Shown here: positions 7,433 through 15,705 of the stretch, piece after piece
Position numbering within the stretch: the first letter of the stretch is position 1
Layout of the letters: every line of letters begins with the position of its first letter
Assembly (NCBI RefSeq): GCF_012103215.1
Contig: NZ_JAAVNE010000048.1
Coordinates: forward strand, 1-39,628
DNA length: 39,628 nucleotides
Direction: 5' to 3'
DNA from: Falsiroseomonas selenitidurans
Lineage (GTDB): Bacteria; Pseudomonadota; Alphaproteobacteria; Acetobacterales; Acetobacteraceae
Notes under the pieces: generated by a model
What the model was told of the DNA's origin: nothing
The model's database searches: none
The model's input: only the letters and a program-made list of their open reading frames with translations
Program-made: the position numbers and the translations under genes

Positions 7433-8164
7433 TCAGCCCGGCAGGCCCGGCTGGGTCAGCAGCGGGGCTTCCGGCGCCGCCCGGCCGCTGCCGCGCAGCG
7501 GGCCGGTGGGGAAGCTGAACAGCCGTTCCGCGCCCAGCAGGAAGGCGCGGCCGCCGCGCGGGAACAGCGCGGCGATGGCGGGGTCCCGCACCTCCAGCCC
7601 GCCCGTATAGGCGCCGAAGGCGGGCAGCAGAAGGCGGCGGCCATCGCCCAGGAAGCAGGGCCGCGTCACCGCGCCGGCCCGCGTCGGCATCGTCGCCTTG
7701 GGGTGGAAATGGCCGGAGATCTCGGCTGTGGCGCCGGGGGCGGCGATGTGGCGGAAGGTGAAGGGCGCCAGCCGCCATTCCGCCGCGGCGACGCCGGGCA
7801 GGCCCACCGGCGGGTCCGGGTCGTGGTTGCCCAGCACCCAGACCACCTCCTCCATCCCCGCCAGCATCCGTGCCAGGGCAGCACATTCGGCGGGCGGCAG
7901 GCGGGCGCAGCCATGCCGGTCGTGGAAGCTGTCGCCCAGCAGCACCAGGCGCTGCGGCCGCCAGCGGCGCAGCACGAGCGCCAGGCGATCCAGCGTCTCC
8001 CGCGTGTCGTAGGGCGGCAGGAAGCGGCCGCGGGCGGCGAAGCTGCTGCCCTTTTCCAGGTGCAGGTCGGCCACCGCCAGCAGCTTCTGCGCCGGCCAGG
8101 CGACGCAGCCGGCGGGGTCCAGCATCAGCCGCGCACCGGCCATGTGCATCGGCGCGGCGCTCAT
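7433..8164 (-). CDS. pdeM: Ligase-associated DNA damage response endonuclease PdeM
   Basis: This 243-residue manganese-dependent metallophosphoesterase belongs to the PdeM family of the ligase-associated DNA damage response set. Motifs are VADLHLEKG (Asp33, His35), GDSFHD (77-82), GNHDPDPP (112-119) and ISGHFHPKA (149-157). It overlaps the stop-proximal end of the helicase gene by four bases (8161-8164), so the two are coupled. In the known set it works beside an Lhr-type helicase, an MBL-fold exonuclease and an ATP-dependent ligase. The latter two are here on the plus strand about 11 kb away. Confidence 0.9.
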   Translation of the reverse strand: MSAAPMHMAGARLMLDPAGCVAWPAQKLLAVADLHLEKGSSFAARGRFLPPYDTRETLDRLALVLRRWRPQRLVLLGDSFHDRHGCARLPPAECAALARMLAGMEEVVWVLGNHDPDPPVGLPGVAAAEWRLAPFTFRHIAAPGATAEISGHFHPKATMPTRAGAVTRPCFLGDGRRLLLPAFGAYTGGLEVRDPAIAALFPRGGRAFLLGAERLFSFPTGPLRGSGRAAPEAPLLTQPGLPG

Positions 8165-10716
8165 CGGGGCGCGCCGAGCGTCCTGGGGGCGTTGCGGATG
8201 AAGCGGGCATTGCGGCGCTTCGGGTCGCGCGGATGGCGGGCGCGGTCACGGTCGCCGCGCGGCGGGATGGCCTCCGTCACATTGGCGAGGATCTCGTTGA
8301 ACAGGTCGGCGCCGTCCGTTGCCTCCGCCACCAGGTCGGCGGCTTCCGCCAGCAGCGCATCCTGCGCGCCGCCGGCCACCCATTCGCGGCCTTCCTCGAT
8401 CAGCGCCGGGACCGAAAGCGGCGAGGCGCGGTCCAGCGCCCTATGCCGGATGCCGCCCGCCCGCGCGCGCGCCAGCAGCAGGGCGATACGGCCGACATCG
8501 GTCAGTCCCGCCGCCGCCTCGCGCCGCGTGGCGCGCAGCAGGATGTGGTCGGGCTCGTGTCGGCGCAGCACGTCGTAGATGAGATCGGCGTTCATGGTCA
8601 TCGCGCGGCCCGACTTCTCCTGACCGGGATGATTCTTCTCGATCAGCCCGGCAATGGTGGCGATGTTGCGGAAGGTGCGGCGGAGCATGCTGCTTTCGGC
8701 CATCCAGGCTTCCAGCTCCTCGCCCAATATGTCCTCCTCGAACAGCCGCTCGATGTCCTGCGGTTCGAAGGCGGACCAGCAGGCGAGGACGTAGTCGGTG
8801 GCGAGGTAGCCCAGCGGCGCCATGCCGAGGCGCTCCATCCGCTTGGTCACCAGCATGCCCAGCGTCTGGTGCGCCAGCCTTCCCTCGAAGCAATACGCCA
8901 CCAGGAACCAGCGGTCGCCGCGCGGAAAGGTCTCCACCAGCAGCCCGTCGCGCGGCGGCATGACGGAGACATGCTGCTGCAGCCGCAGCCATTCGCGCAC
9001 GGAGTCCGGCAAGGCGGCCCAGGATGTCGGATCATGCAGGATGCCGCGCACGCGGGCGGCCAGATGCGTGGTCAGCGGCATGCGGCTGCCGGCATAGGCG
9101 GGCACGCGCGGGTCGCCCTCTCCGCCGCGGGAGACGATGCAGGCCAGCGCGTCCAGCCCCTCGAATCGCAGCATCTGGCCGGCGAAGATGAAGCAGTCGC
9201 CGGCGGTGAGGGTGGAGACGAACCATTCCTCCACCTCCCCCAGCACCGGCCCGCCGCGCAGCCTGACTTTCACCAGTGGCGTCTCGACGATGGTGCCGAG
9301 GTTCATTCGCAGCTGGCGCGCGGCGGCGGGGCCGCGGATATGGATCAGGCCCTCGGCGTCGCGGAACAGGCGGCGGAAGCGGTCGTAGGATTGCAGGGCG
9401 TAGCCGCCGTCCTCGACGAAGCGCAGCGCGTCCTCGAAATCGCGCCGTGTCAGCGCGGCGTAAGGAGAGGCGCGCAGCACCTCAGCGTAGAGGTCATCCG
9501 GGTGAAAAGGCCCCGCAACGGCAACTGCCAAAATGTGCTGGCACAAGACGTCGAGGCCGCCTTCGCGCGGCGGGTCGCCATCCAGTTCCTCGGCCGCGAT
9601 GGCCTGGCGGGCGGCGACGCATTCGATGACCTCGAAGCGGTTGGCCGGCACCAGCACGGCCTGGGATGCCTCATCCATCCGGTGGTTCGCCCGGCCGATG
9701 CGCTGCAGAAGCCGCGAAACGCCCTTGGGCGCGCCTACCTGCACCACCTGGTCCACCGCGCCCCAGTCGATGCCGAGGTCGAGCGAGGCGGTGGCGACCA
9801 CCGCGCGCAGCCGCCCCTCGGCCATCGCCGCTTCCACCTTGCGACGCTGCTCCACGGTGAGCGACCCGTGATGCAGGCCAATGGGCAAATTGTCGTCGTT
9901 CAGCCGCCACAGCGCCTGGAAGCAGAGTTCGGACTGCGCGCGCGTGTTGACGAAGACGATGGTGACCCCCGCGCCGCGAATGCGCCGGTACACCTCCGGC
10001 ATCGAGGCCAGGCCCATATGCCCGCCCCAGGGCAGGCGGCCTTCCGGCAGCAGGATGTCGAGGCTCGGCGCCGCGCCGGGCGCACCCTGCACCAGCGCGA
10101 CATCCTGCGGGCGCCCGGTGGGGGAGAGGTAGGCGCGCAGCGGGGTGGGGTGCGCGACGGTGGCGGACAGGCCGATGCGGCGCGCGCCGGGCGCCAGCGT
10201 CGCCAGCCGCGCCAGGCCGAGGGCCAGCTGGTCGCCGCGCTTGCTGCCGGCCAGTGCATGGATCTCATCCACCACGACGGCATGCAGCCCGGCGAACATC
10301 TCCCCCGCATCCGGCAGGGTCAGCAGCAGTGCCAGGCTTTCGGGGGTGGTCAGCAGGAAACTGGGCGGGTCCACCCGCTGGCGGGCACGGCGATTGGCGG
10401 GGGTGTCGCCGGTGCGGGTCTCGATGCGGATCGGCAGGCCCATCGCCTCGACCGGGGCGGTGAGGTTGCGGGCAATGTCCACCGCCAGCGCCTTCAGCGG
10501 CGAGATGTACAGCGTGTGCAAGCCGGCGCGCGGGCGTTCATGCAGATCGACCAGGGAGGGCAGGAAGCCGGCCAGCGTCTTGCCGCCCCCGGTCGGCGCC
10601 ACCAGCAGGGCGCTCGCCCCGCTTTGCACGGCGCCGAGCAGGGCAAGCTGGTGCGGCCGCGGCGCCCAGCCGCGCGCGGCGAACCAGGCCTGAAAAAGTT
10701 CCGGCAATGTTCCCAT
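8161..10716 (-). CDS. Ligase-associated DEXH-box DNA helicase (Lhr-Core type)
   Basis: This is an 851-residue superfamily 2 helicase of the Lhr-Core type, a 3'-5' translocase that unwinds RNA:DNA hybrids in studied homologues. Motif I is APTGGGKT (40-47), motif II DEIH (150-153) and motif III SAT (184-186). Motif VI is seen as LLQRIGRANHR. The conserved Lhr C-terminal region follows, with long beta-rich and winged-helix stretches. The length fits the short ligase-associated form rather than full-length Lhr of about 1500 residues. It is followed at once by pdeM. The stop region overlaps the pdeM start. Confidence 0.92.
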   Translation of the reverse strand: MGTLPELFQAWFAARGWAPRPHQLALLGAVQSGASALLVAPTGGGKTLAGFLPSLVDLHERPRAGLHTLYISPLKALAVDIARNLTAPVEAMGLPIRIETRTGDTPANRRARQRVDPPSFLLTTPESLALLLTLPDAGEMFAGLHAVVVDEIHALAGSKRGDQLALGLARLATLAPGARRIGLSATVAHPTPLRAYLSPTGRPQDVALVQGAPGAAPSLDILLPEGRLPWGGHMGLASMPEVYRRIRGAGVTIVFVNTRAQSELCFQALWRLNDDNLPIGLHHGSLTVEQRRKVEAAMAEGRLRAVVATASLDLGIDWGAVDQVVQVGAPKGVSRLLQRIGRANHRMDEASQAVLVPANRFEVIECVAARQAIAAEELDGDPPREGGLDVLCQHILAVAVAGPFHPDDLYAEVLRASPYAALTRRDFEDALRFVEDGGYALQSYDRFRRLFRDAEGLIHIRGPAAARQLRMNLGTIVETPLVKVRLRGGPVLGEVEEWFVSTLTAGDCFIFAGQMLRFEGLDALACIVSRGGEGDPRVPAYAGSRMPLTTHLAARVRGILHDPTSWAALPDSVREWLRLQQHVSVMPPRDGLLVETFPRGDRWFLVAYCFEGRLAHQTLGMLVTKRMERLGMAPLGYLATDYVLACWSAFEPQDIERLFEEDILGEELEAWMAESSMLRRTFRNIATIAGLIEKNHPGQEKSGRAMTMNADLIYDVLRRHEPDHILLRATRREAAAGLTDVGRIALLLARARAGGIRHRALDRASPLSVPALIEEGREWVAGGAQDALLAEAADLVAEATDGADLFNEILANVTEAIPPRGDRDRARHPRDPKRRNARFIRNAPRTLGAPR

Positions 10717-10760
10717 TCGTCGGGGAATATGCTGACGGTTGGGCGAAAGGGGAAGGGGTC

Positions 10761-11258
10761 TCAGCCCAGTGCTGCGCGCAGCTCGGAAAGGCAGGCATCC
10801 AGGCTGCGCCCGGCCGTGTCGATCACCAGCCGCGGCCGGTGCCAGCTTTCATACTCTCGCCCCAGCACCGCATCCCAATCCGGAGGCACCAGGCCGGGGA
10901 TATCGATGCTGCGGGTTTCGACGCGGCGGCGATGCTCGATGGGGTCGGAACAGACGATTTCGACCTCGATGAGCCCCGCGCCCGCCGCCTGGGCGGCGTT
11001 GCGCCAGGCGTCGCGGGTGATCCGCAGCGGGTTGACGCTGTCCGCCACCACCGACAGGCCGAGCGACAGGTTGGCCCGCGCCACCGCGTAGCCGGCCAGG
11101 TAGCCGGCAGGACCGACATCGCCGATGCCGGCCTCGCGCAACGCCTGTTCGATATGGTCGATGCGGATCCAGGTGGCGCCCAGCGCCCGCGCCAGCGCGC
11201 GGGACAGCGTGGATTTGCCCGTGCCCGGAAGGCCCGCGAAGGCGATCAGCCGGCTCAC
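10761..11258 (-). CDS. AAA/P-loop kinase-like protein
   Basis: This 165-residue single-domain P-loop protein has Walker A GLPGTGKST (9-17) and a nucleotide-monophosphate-kinase-like fold. The segment VVADSVNPLRITRDAW matches the Walker B-like region of the zeta toxin/shikimate-kinase-type AAA_33 family. Substrate is unknown; proteins of this type are often annotated as ATP-binding proteins. Its GTG start overlaps the MOSC gene stop (GTGA), so the two are coupled. It is transcribed toward the helicase and could share its transcript, with a 44-base gap. Confidence 0.75.
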   Translation of the reverse strand: MSRLIAFAGLPGTGKSTLSRALARALGATWIRIDHIEQALREAGIGDVGPAGYLAGYAVARANLSLGLSVVADSVNPLRITRDAWRNAAQAAGAGLIEVEIVCSDPIEHRRRVETRSIDIPGLVPPDWDAVLGREYESWHRPRLVIDTAGRSLDACLSELRAALG

Positions 11259-11797
11259 ACCCGCTCCAGCGCCAGATGCGGCTCCGCCGGCAGAACCACC
11301 TGCAGCGCATCGCCCGCCGCCAATTCGCCGCCCTCAACCACCACCGCCATGATCCCGGCCCGCAGCAGCAGCGCCCCATCCGCCGCGCGTTCCAGGGTGG
11401 CCTTCATCAGCCCCTTCTGGAAGTCATCCAGCTGGTAGCAAGGGTTCCGCAGCCCGGTCACCTCGACCACCGCGGTCGCCCCCAGATGCAGGCGGGTGCC
11501 GCGCGGCAGGGCGAAGAGGTCCACCCCCTCCGTCGTCACATTCTCCCCCAGCGCGCCCGGCGCCACCTCGAAGCCTTGGGCGCGCAGCAGTGCCAGCCGC
11601 TCCGCCGGGATCAGGTGAAGCTGGCGCAGGTTGGGCTGATTCGGGTTCGCCTTCACGCGGGACCGGTGTTTGACGAGTTCCCCGCAATGCGCGTCGCCCT
11701 GCACGCCAAGGCCGGCGAGCAGCGTGATGCTCGGCTGCGCTGGCTTGGAGAATTCATGGCTCGGCGAAGCCGCCACCGCCACCACACGACCCTGCAT
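11255..11797 (-). CDS. MOSC-domain protein
   Basis: The 180-residue protein is a stand-alone MOSC domain, the sulfur-carrier fold found at the C-terminus of Moco sulfurases and in YiiM-type proteins. GLRNPCYQLDDF (115-126) carries the conserved Cys120 in the characteristic NPCxQ context. GALGENVTTEG matches the GxxGENxT motif of the family. Stand-alone MOSC proteins have been linked to sulfur transfer or detoxification of N-hydroxylated compounds. The ATG at 11797 gives MQGRVVAVAAS, the normal family start. It is coupled to the downstream kinase gene. Confidence 0.88.
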   Translation of the reverse strand: MQGRVVAVAASPSHEFSKPAQPSITLLAGLGVQGDAHCGELVKHRSRVKANPNQPNLRQLHLIPAERLALLRAQGFEVAPGALGENVTTEGVDLFALPRGTRLHLGATAVVEVTGLRNPCYQLDDFQKGLMKATLERAADGALLLRAGIMAVVVEGGELAAGDALQVVLPAEPHLALERV

Positions 11798-11822
11798 CCC
11801 GATTCTCCGCCTGAGGCGGCGA

Positions 11823-12290
11823 TCATTGCAGGAATCCGATCCAGCGTCCCGCCAGCAGCGCGCCGATCCAGGCGGCCAGCGACACCCCGGCCGCCAGCCG
11901 CAGCCGCCCCGCCAGCGCCCCGCCCGCCAGCGCCGCACGCCAGGGCCGCCCGGCATGCAGCAGGGCCAGGTTCGCCAGGGCCAGCGCCAGCAGCGCCAGC
12001 TTCGCCAGGAAGGCCGGGTTTTCCAGATAGGTCGCCGGCCGCGTGCTGAACAGCAACAGGCCGGTCAGCGCTGCCAGGCCCAGCCCGGTGGCGGCGACGC
12101 GGACCAGCGGCGGCGCCAGATGCCCCAGCGCCGCGCTGCGGAAGGCGCCCAGCAGCCGCAGGTCCAGCGTTGCGATGGCCCCGACCAGCAGCCCGATGCC
12201 CAGCACATGCGCCGCATTCACCAGCAGGTACAGCGTGACGGAGCCGCGCAGCGCTGTCGCCGGGGCGGAGGCCGCGATCAGGTCCAGCAC
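11823..12290 (-). CDS. Four-helix integral membrane protein
   Basis: This 155-residue protein is dominated by four hydrophobic segments at roughly residues 18-42, 62-82, 92-112 and 120-150. The segment GIGLLVGAIATLDLRLLG resembles the second helix of DUF2214/DUF6644-type, CopD-like membrane proteins, and ENPAFLAKLALLAL the third. The family assignment is by eye and tentative. The start is a GTG at 12290. It lies six bases downstream of the DUF6152 gene, so these small envelope genes probably share a transcript. Confidence 0.68.
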   Translation of the reverse strand: MLDLIAASAPATALRGSVTLYLLVNAAHVLGIGLLVGAIATLDLRLLGAFRSAALGHLAPPLVRVAATGLGLAALTGLLLFSTRPATYLENPAFLAKLALLALALANLALLHAGRPWRAALAGGALAGRLRLAAGVSLAAWIGALLAGRWIGFLQ

Positions 12291-12296
12291 GCGCCG

Positions 12297-12683
12297 TCAG
12301 CCGCCCTGGATGCGCTCCGGGTAGAAGTCGAAGCGCCGGCCGCCCACCGTCAGCCGCACCGCCTTCAGCCGCCGTTCGGAACTGTCGCGGGACCGGTTGC
12401 CCAGCGCCACCACCTCCTGCCCCGGGCGGACCGAGGTCTCGGTGAAGCCGGCCCTTGCGGTCTGGCGCGGATTGCCCAGCTCCACCGTCCACATCTGGCC
12501 CTCGGCCTCCACCCGCAGGGTCGGGTGCGGCGGGCCGACATAGACCTCCCGCACCGTGCCGGTCAGCGTGCCCTGGTCGCCTTCGGCCCAGGACCAGCCA
12601 TGATGCGCGGCGGCCGTGCCGATGCCACCCAGGGTACCGAGCAGGCCGAGCGCCCCGCGCCGGCCGATCTTCGTGAATGCCAT
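12297..12683 (-). CDS. DUF6152-like exported protein
   Basis: The 128-residue product has an N-terminal signal with GRRG and a hydrophobic Gly/Leu/Ala run. It ends AAAHHGWSW, and the mature His-His N-terminus is typical of DUF6152. The remainder is a small beta-rich OB-like domain (GTLTGTVREVYVGPPHPTL, WTVELGNP). Cleavage after Ala26 would expose HH, suggesting metal binding in the periplasm, as inferred for the family. The pairing with a small CopD-like membrane protein downstream hints at a metal-related envelope function. Confidence 0.75.
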   Translation of the reverse strand: MAFTKIGRRGALGLLGTLGGIGTAAAHHGWSWAEGDQGTLTGTVREVYVGPPHPTLRVEAEGQMWTVELGNPRQTARAGFTETSVRPGQEVVALGNRSRDSSERRLKAVRLTVGGRRFDFYPERIQGG

Positions 12684-12761
12684 GTCATGTCCCTCACCAG
12701 GATGGGCGGGAGGTTGGGGCTGACCCGGCGATTGTCGACCCGGCGCCCGATGACATGGCGT

Positions 12762-13010
12762 TCAGCCCGGTATCCGCGTCGCCACGAACGCCACCAGATC
12801 GCCGAAGGTGGGGCATTCCGCCAGTTGCTGCGCATCCACCGCGGCACCGGTGCGGTCCTCGATCTCCACGCTGATCAGCGTATGGTTCAGGCTGTCCCAG
12901 CCCGGCACGTCGGCGGCCGCCATCCCGGGCTCCAGCAGGATGTCGCGGTCGCCGATCACCTCCCGCGCGATGGCTTGCAGGTCGGCCATGGTGAAGGCGG
13001 GCATGGGCAT
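12762..13010 (-). CDS. Acyl carrier protein
   Basis: The 82-residue product is a stand-alone acyl carrier protein. The phosphopantetheine site is in DVPGWDSLNH, with Ser40 in the DSL motif. The following helix (LISVEIEDRTG) and C-terminal CPTFGDLVAFV fit the four-helix ACP fold. The ATG at 13010 overlaps the stop of the acyl-AMP ligase (TGATG), so it is the natural partner of that enzyme. It is not the fatty-acid-synthesis AcpP, whose site usually reads GADSLD. Its cargo is unknown. Confidence 0.88.
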   Translation of the reverse strand: MPMPAFTMADLQAIAREVIGDRDILLEPGMAAADVPGWDSLNHTLISVEIEDRTGAAVDAQQLAECPTFGDLVAFVATRIPG

Positions 13011-14680
13011 CAATCCTGGCGGAAGGTTTCAAGGTAGCGGCGGCGGTTGGCGTCGCGGCTGATCTTGCCGCTGGTGCTTTTCACCAGCCAGCGATCCGGC
13101 ACCACGCGCACGTCGCGCGGCTTCACCAGGAAGACGCGCTCCAGGTGCCGGCTGATCGCGGCGCGGCATTCGGCTTCCGGGATGCCGGAGGCTGCGTCGT
13201 GTTCCGCGACCAGGATCAGCTCCTCGCTGCCGGTCTGGTCGCTGTCGATGCCGAAGGCAACGGCGCGTCCGGGGCGCAGGCCGGGCAGGGCCGCCAGCGC
13301 CGCCTCCACATCGCCGGCGAACAGGTTCTTGCCGTTGACGATGATGATCTCCTTCAGCCGGCCGAAGACGAAGACCTCCTCTTCCCACACCGTGCCGAGG
13401 TCGCCGGTGCGGTAGTAGCCTTCCGTGTCAAGGCCGGATTCGGCGGCGCTGCGGCCGGCATGGCCGCTGAACAGGAAGGGCGCGCGCAGCGCGATCTCCC
13501 CGTAATGGCCGGGCGGCAGGCGGCGCTCGCCATCCAGGATCGCCAGCTCCACCCCCGGCAGCACCCGGCCGGAGGAGAGCACCAGCCTGTGCCCGGCCGG
13601 CGCCGCCGTGCCCGACTCCACCAGCAGCGCGCCGGATGCCGGCATCGGCGTGCCGGGCGCAAGCGGCCCCGGCACCGCCAGCCCGCGCCGCCGCGCGCCG
13701 CTGCCCTGGCTGACAGCGAACACCGTCTCCGCCATGGCATAGCAGCCGACCACGGCGCCGGGCCGCACGCCGCGATCGGCGAAGGCCGACTCGAAGCCCT
13801 CCGCATCGGCCAGCCGGCAGGGCTCGGAACAATCCACCCAAAGTCGCAGGCTGGAAAGATCCGCCGGCGGCAGGGCGCGGCGCAGGCGGACGAAGTGGCG
13901 ATAGGCGAAGTTCGGCATCCAGGCGATGTCGCAGCGATCCGCCGCGATCATCTCCAGGAAGCGGCCCGGGCTGCCGATCCATTCAAAGGGATCGAGGACG
14001 GAGACCTGGTCACCGCCCAGCATCGGCAGCAGGAAGCCCGCCACCAGCCCCATGTCGTGGTACAGCGGCAGCCAGGACGCCACGGACAGCCGCGCCACCC
14101 CCAGCTCCGCCCGCAGCCCGGGCCAATAGGCGGCGCTTTGCGCGGCCAGCATCCGCCCGCTGATCGCGACCGCCTTCTTGATGCCGGTGGTGCCGGAGGA
14201 ATGCTGCACGAACAGCGTCTCGTCCGAGCCCAGCCGGGCGCGGAAGGCATCCAGCGCCGCCACGCTGTCGCCCTCGGCCGGCGGCACGGCCAGGATGCGC
14301 GGCGCGAGATCGGGGGCGATGGCGCGCACCGTCTCGGCCGTCGCCTCCTCCATCACGCAGATCGCCGCCGGGTCGATGGCCCGCAGCGCCGCGCCCTGCT
14401 GTTCGAAGAAGTGCCGCGCATCCTGCAGCGGGGAGGCCGGCGGGAAGAAGGCGGCGCGGCGGCCGGATGCGGCGATGCCGAGGAACAGCGCCATCATCGC
14501 CGGCCCGGTGGTGCCGATCACCAGCACCAGCGCAGCGGGCGGCGTGCGGGCCGCGATCCAGGCCGCCTGGGCGGTGGCCTGCTGCCACAGGGCGCGGCCG
14601 GTGACGGCCGTGCAGGCGCCGCGCTGCCAGTGGCGCAGCACCACCCAATCCAGCAGGGAAGGGTCGAGCAGGCCGGTCAT
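13010..14680 (-). CDS. Acyl-AMP ligase (AMP-dependent synthetase, FAAL-like)
   Basis: This 556-residue adenylating enzyme of the ANL superfamily activates a carboxylic acid as acyl-AMP, probably to load the adjacent carrier protein. The P-loop is SSGTTGIKK (161-169). WLPLYHDMGLVAGFLLPM resembles the fatty-acyl-AMP-ligase branch. GYYRTGDLG (421-429) and RLKEIIIVNGKN (441-452) are core motifs. STSGKISR contains the catalytic Lys539, so the enzyme looks intact. The ATG at 14680 overlaps the upstream stop (ATGA) and its own stop overlaps the ACP start. The acid it uses cannot be read from sequence. Confidence 0.87.
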   Translation of the reverse strand: MTGLLDPSLLDWVVLRHWQRGACTAVTGRALWQQATAQAAWIAARTPPAALVLVIGTTGPAMMALFLGIAASGRRAAFFPPASPLQDARHFFEQQGAALRAIDPAAICVMEEATAETVRAIAPDLAPRILAVPPAEGDSVAALDAFRARLGSDETLFVQHSSGTTGIKKAVAISGRMLAAQSAAYWPGLRAELGVARLSVASWLPLYHDMGLVAGFLLPMLGGDQVSVLDPFEWIGSPGRFLEMIAADRCDIAWMPNFAYRHFVRLRRALPPADLSSLRLWVDCSEPCRLADAEGFESAFADRGVRPGAVVGCYAMAETVFAVSQGSGARRRGLAVPGPLAPGTPMPASGALLVESGTAAPAGHRLVLSSGRVLPGVELAILDGERRLPPGHYGEIALRAPFLFSGHAGRSAAESGLDTEGYYRTGDLGTVWEEEVFVFGRLKEIIIVNGKNLFAGDVEAALAALPGLRPGRAVAFGIDSDQTGSEELILVAEHDAASGIPEAECRAAISRHLERVFLVKPRDVRVVPDRWLVKSTSGKISRDANRRRYLETFRQD

Positions 14681-15705
14681 GCCGCCGCCCCGCGCGCGAA
14701 GAACCCCCAGGCGGTCAGGCAGGCCAGCACGCCCTGCGCGTAGAAATGCTCGAAGCCGAGGCCTTCCTCGGAATCGACCGACGCCGCATCCGCCCAGATG
14801 AAGTGCGGATGCGGGTAGGGGGCCGCGAGATGCGCCGTCTCGGCGTCGAGCCAATCCAGGCGGGCGGCGCCGCCGCGGCGAGACTGGCTGGTCAGCAGCA
14901 GGAAGGGGCGGGGCCGGCCGCTGAGCCTTGCCAGCGCCGCGCGGAGCGGGGCCAGGAAGGGGATCGGCGCGGCGGGGTCCTGGATGCGGCAATCCGCCAT
15001 CACGAACACCGCGCCCGGCAGGGCGCAGGCGGTGCGGAAGCTGGCGATGCGACGTGCCAGCAGGCGGCGCAGCGGCGCGAAATCCGGCTCCAGCCAAGCC
15101 GGACCGCGATGGTGGTTCCACACCGCGCCGCCATCCTGGCGCATGGCGATCCGCTGGCCCGATGGCGTCGTACTTTCCCGCATCAGCGAGGGCTCGGCGT
15201 AGTCGGCAAAATCCGTGGCGAGCGCACGCAGCACCTCGTCGCGCTTGTGCAGCGCCATGCTGAAGGGCGTGTGCAGCGCCGTGAATTGCGCGCGGTCGCG
15301 AAACCCCCAGCGGTTCAGCAGCTTCCATGGCAGGCAGTGCAGCCCGAGGGAGACCAGCGCCGGCTGCGCCATCCGGTGGTCCGCGAGTGCCGCGCGGAAG
15401 GCCTGGCGCCGCGCCACCGCCCGCCATGTCGCGCCGAGCGCCGCATCGGCCTCGGCGCGGCCATGCAGCGCGGCCAGCAGCGCCGCGATCCGCTCCGGCT
15501 CCAGGCAGCTGCGCTCGGCCTGGTGCAGCAGGAAGTTCAGCTGGCTGGGCCCGGGCCTGGCAATCTCCGCAACGCGCCCGATCGCCTCGGCGAGCAGGGC
15601 CTGGAAGGCGCCATCCTCCTCCGCCGAATACAGCCCGCGCAGCCGCAGCTCGACCGCGGTGCCATTGGTGAAATCCAGCTCCGCCAGCGCGGCTTCCCCG
15701 GCCAT
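14677..15705 (-). CDS. DUF1796-like (papain-like Cys/His) protein, copy B
   Basis: The 342-residue protein is homologous to the gene just upstream over most of its length. Shared blocks include SLGLxCLxW (Cys124 here), RWGxR, FTAL, DFAxY, WNHxRG (His198), FRxAC, a VFVxAxC strand and DSxEGLxFE. A Cys in SLGxxC and a later NH pair resemble the DUF1796 putative papain-like cysteine peptidases, so a Cys/His catalytic pair is plausible. The match is by eye and distant. There is no signal peptide. It overlaps copy A (TGATG) and the ligase gene (ATGA), in a chain of coupled genes. Confidence 0.66.
   Translation of the reverse strand: MAGEAALAELDFTNGTAVELRLRGLYSAEEDGAFQALLAEAIGRVAEIARPGPSQLNFLLHQAERSCLEPERIAALLAALHGRAEADAALGATWRAVARRQAFRAALADHRMAQPALVSLGLHCLPWKLLNRWGFRDRAQFTALHTPFSMALHKRDEVLRALATDFADYAEPSLMRESTTPSGQRIAMRQDGGAVWNHHRGPAWLEPDFAPLRRLLARRIASFRTACALPGAVFVMADCRIQDPAAPIPFLAPLRAALARLSGRPRPFLLLTSQSRRGGAARLDWLDAETAHLAAPYPHPHFIWADAASVDSEEGLGFEHFYAQGVLACLTAWGFFARGAAA

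Noticed and set aside
7870..11091. Very long plus-strand open frame (over 1000 codons) opposite the helicase, pdeM and kinase genes
   Set aside because: It is antisense to well-supported genes, is rich in Arg/Gln/Ala/Gly without motifs, and is explained by the scarcity of stops in very GC-rich DNA.
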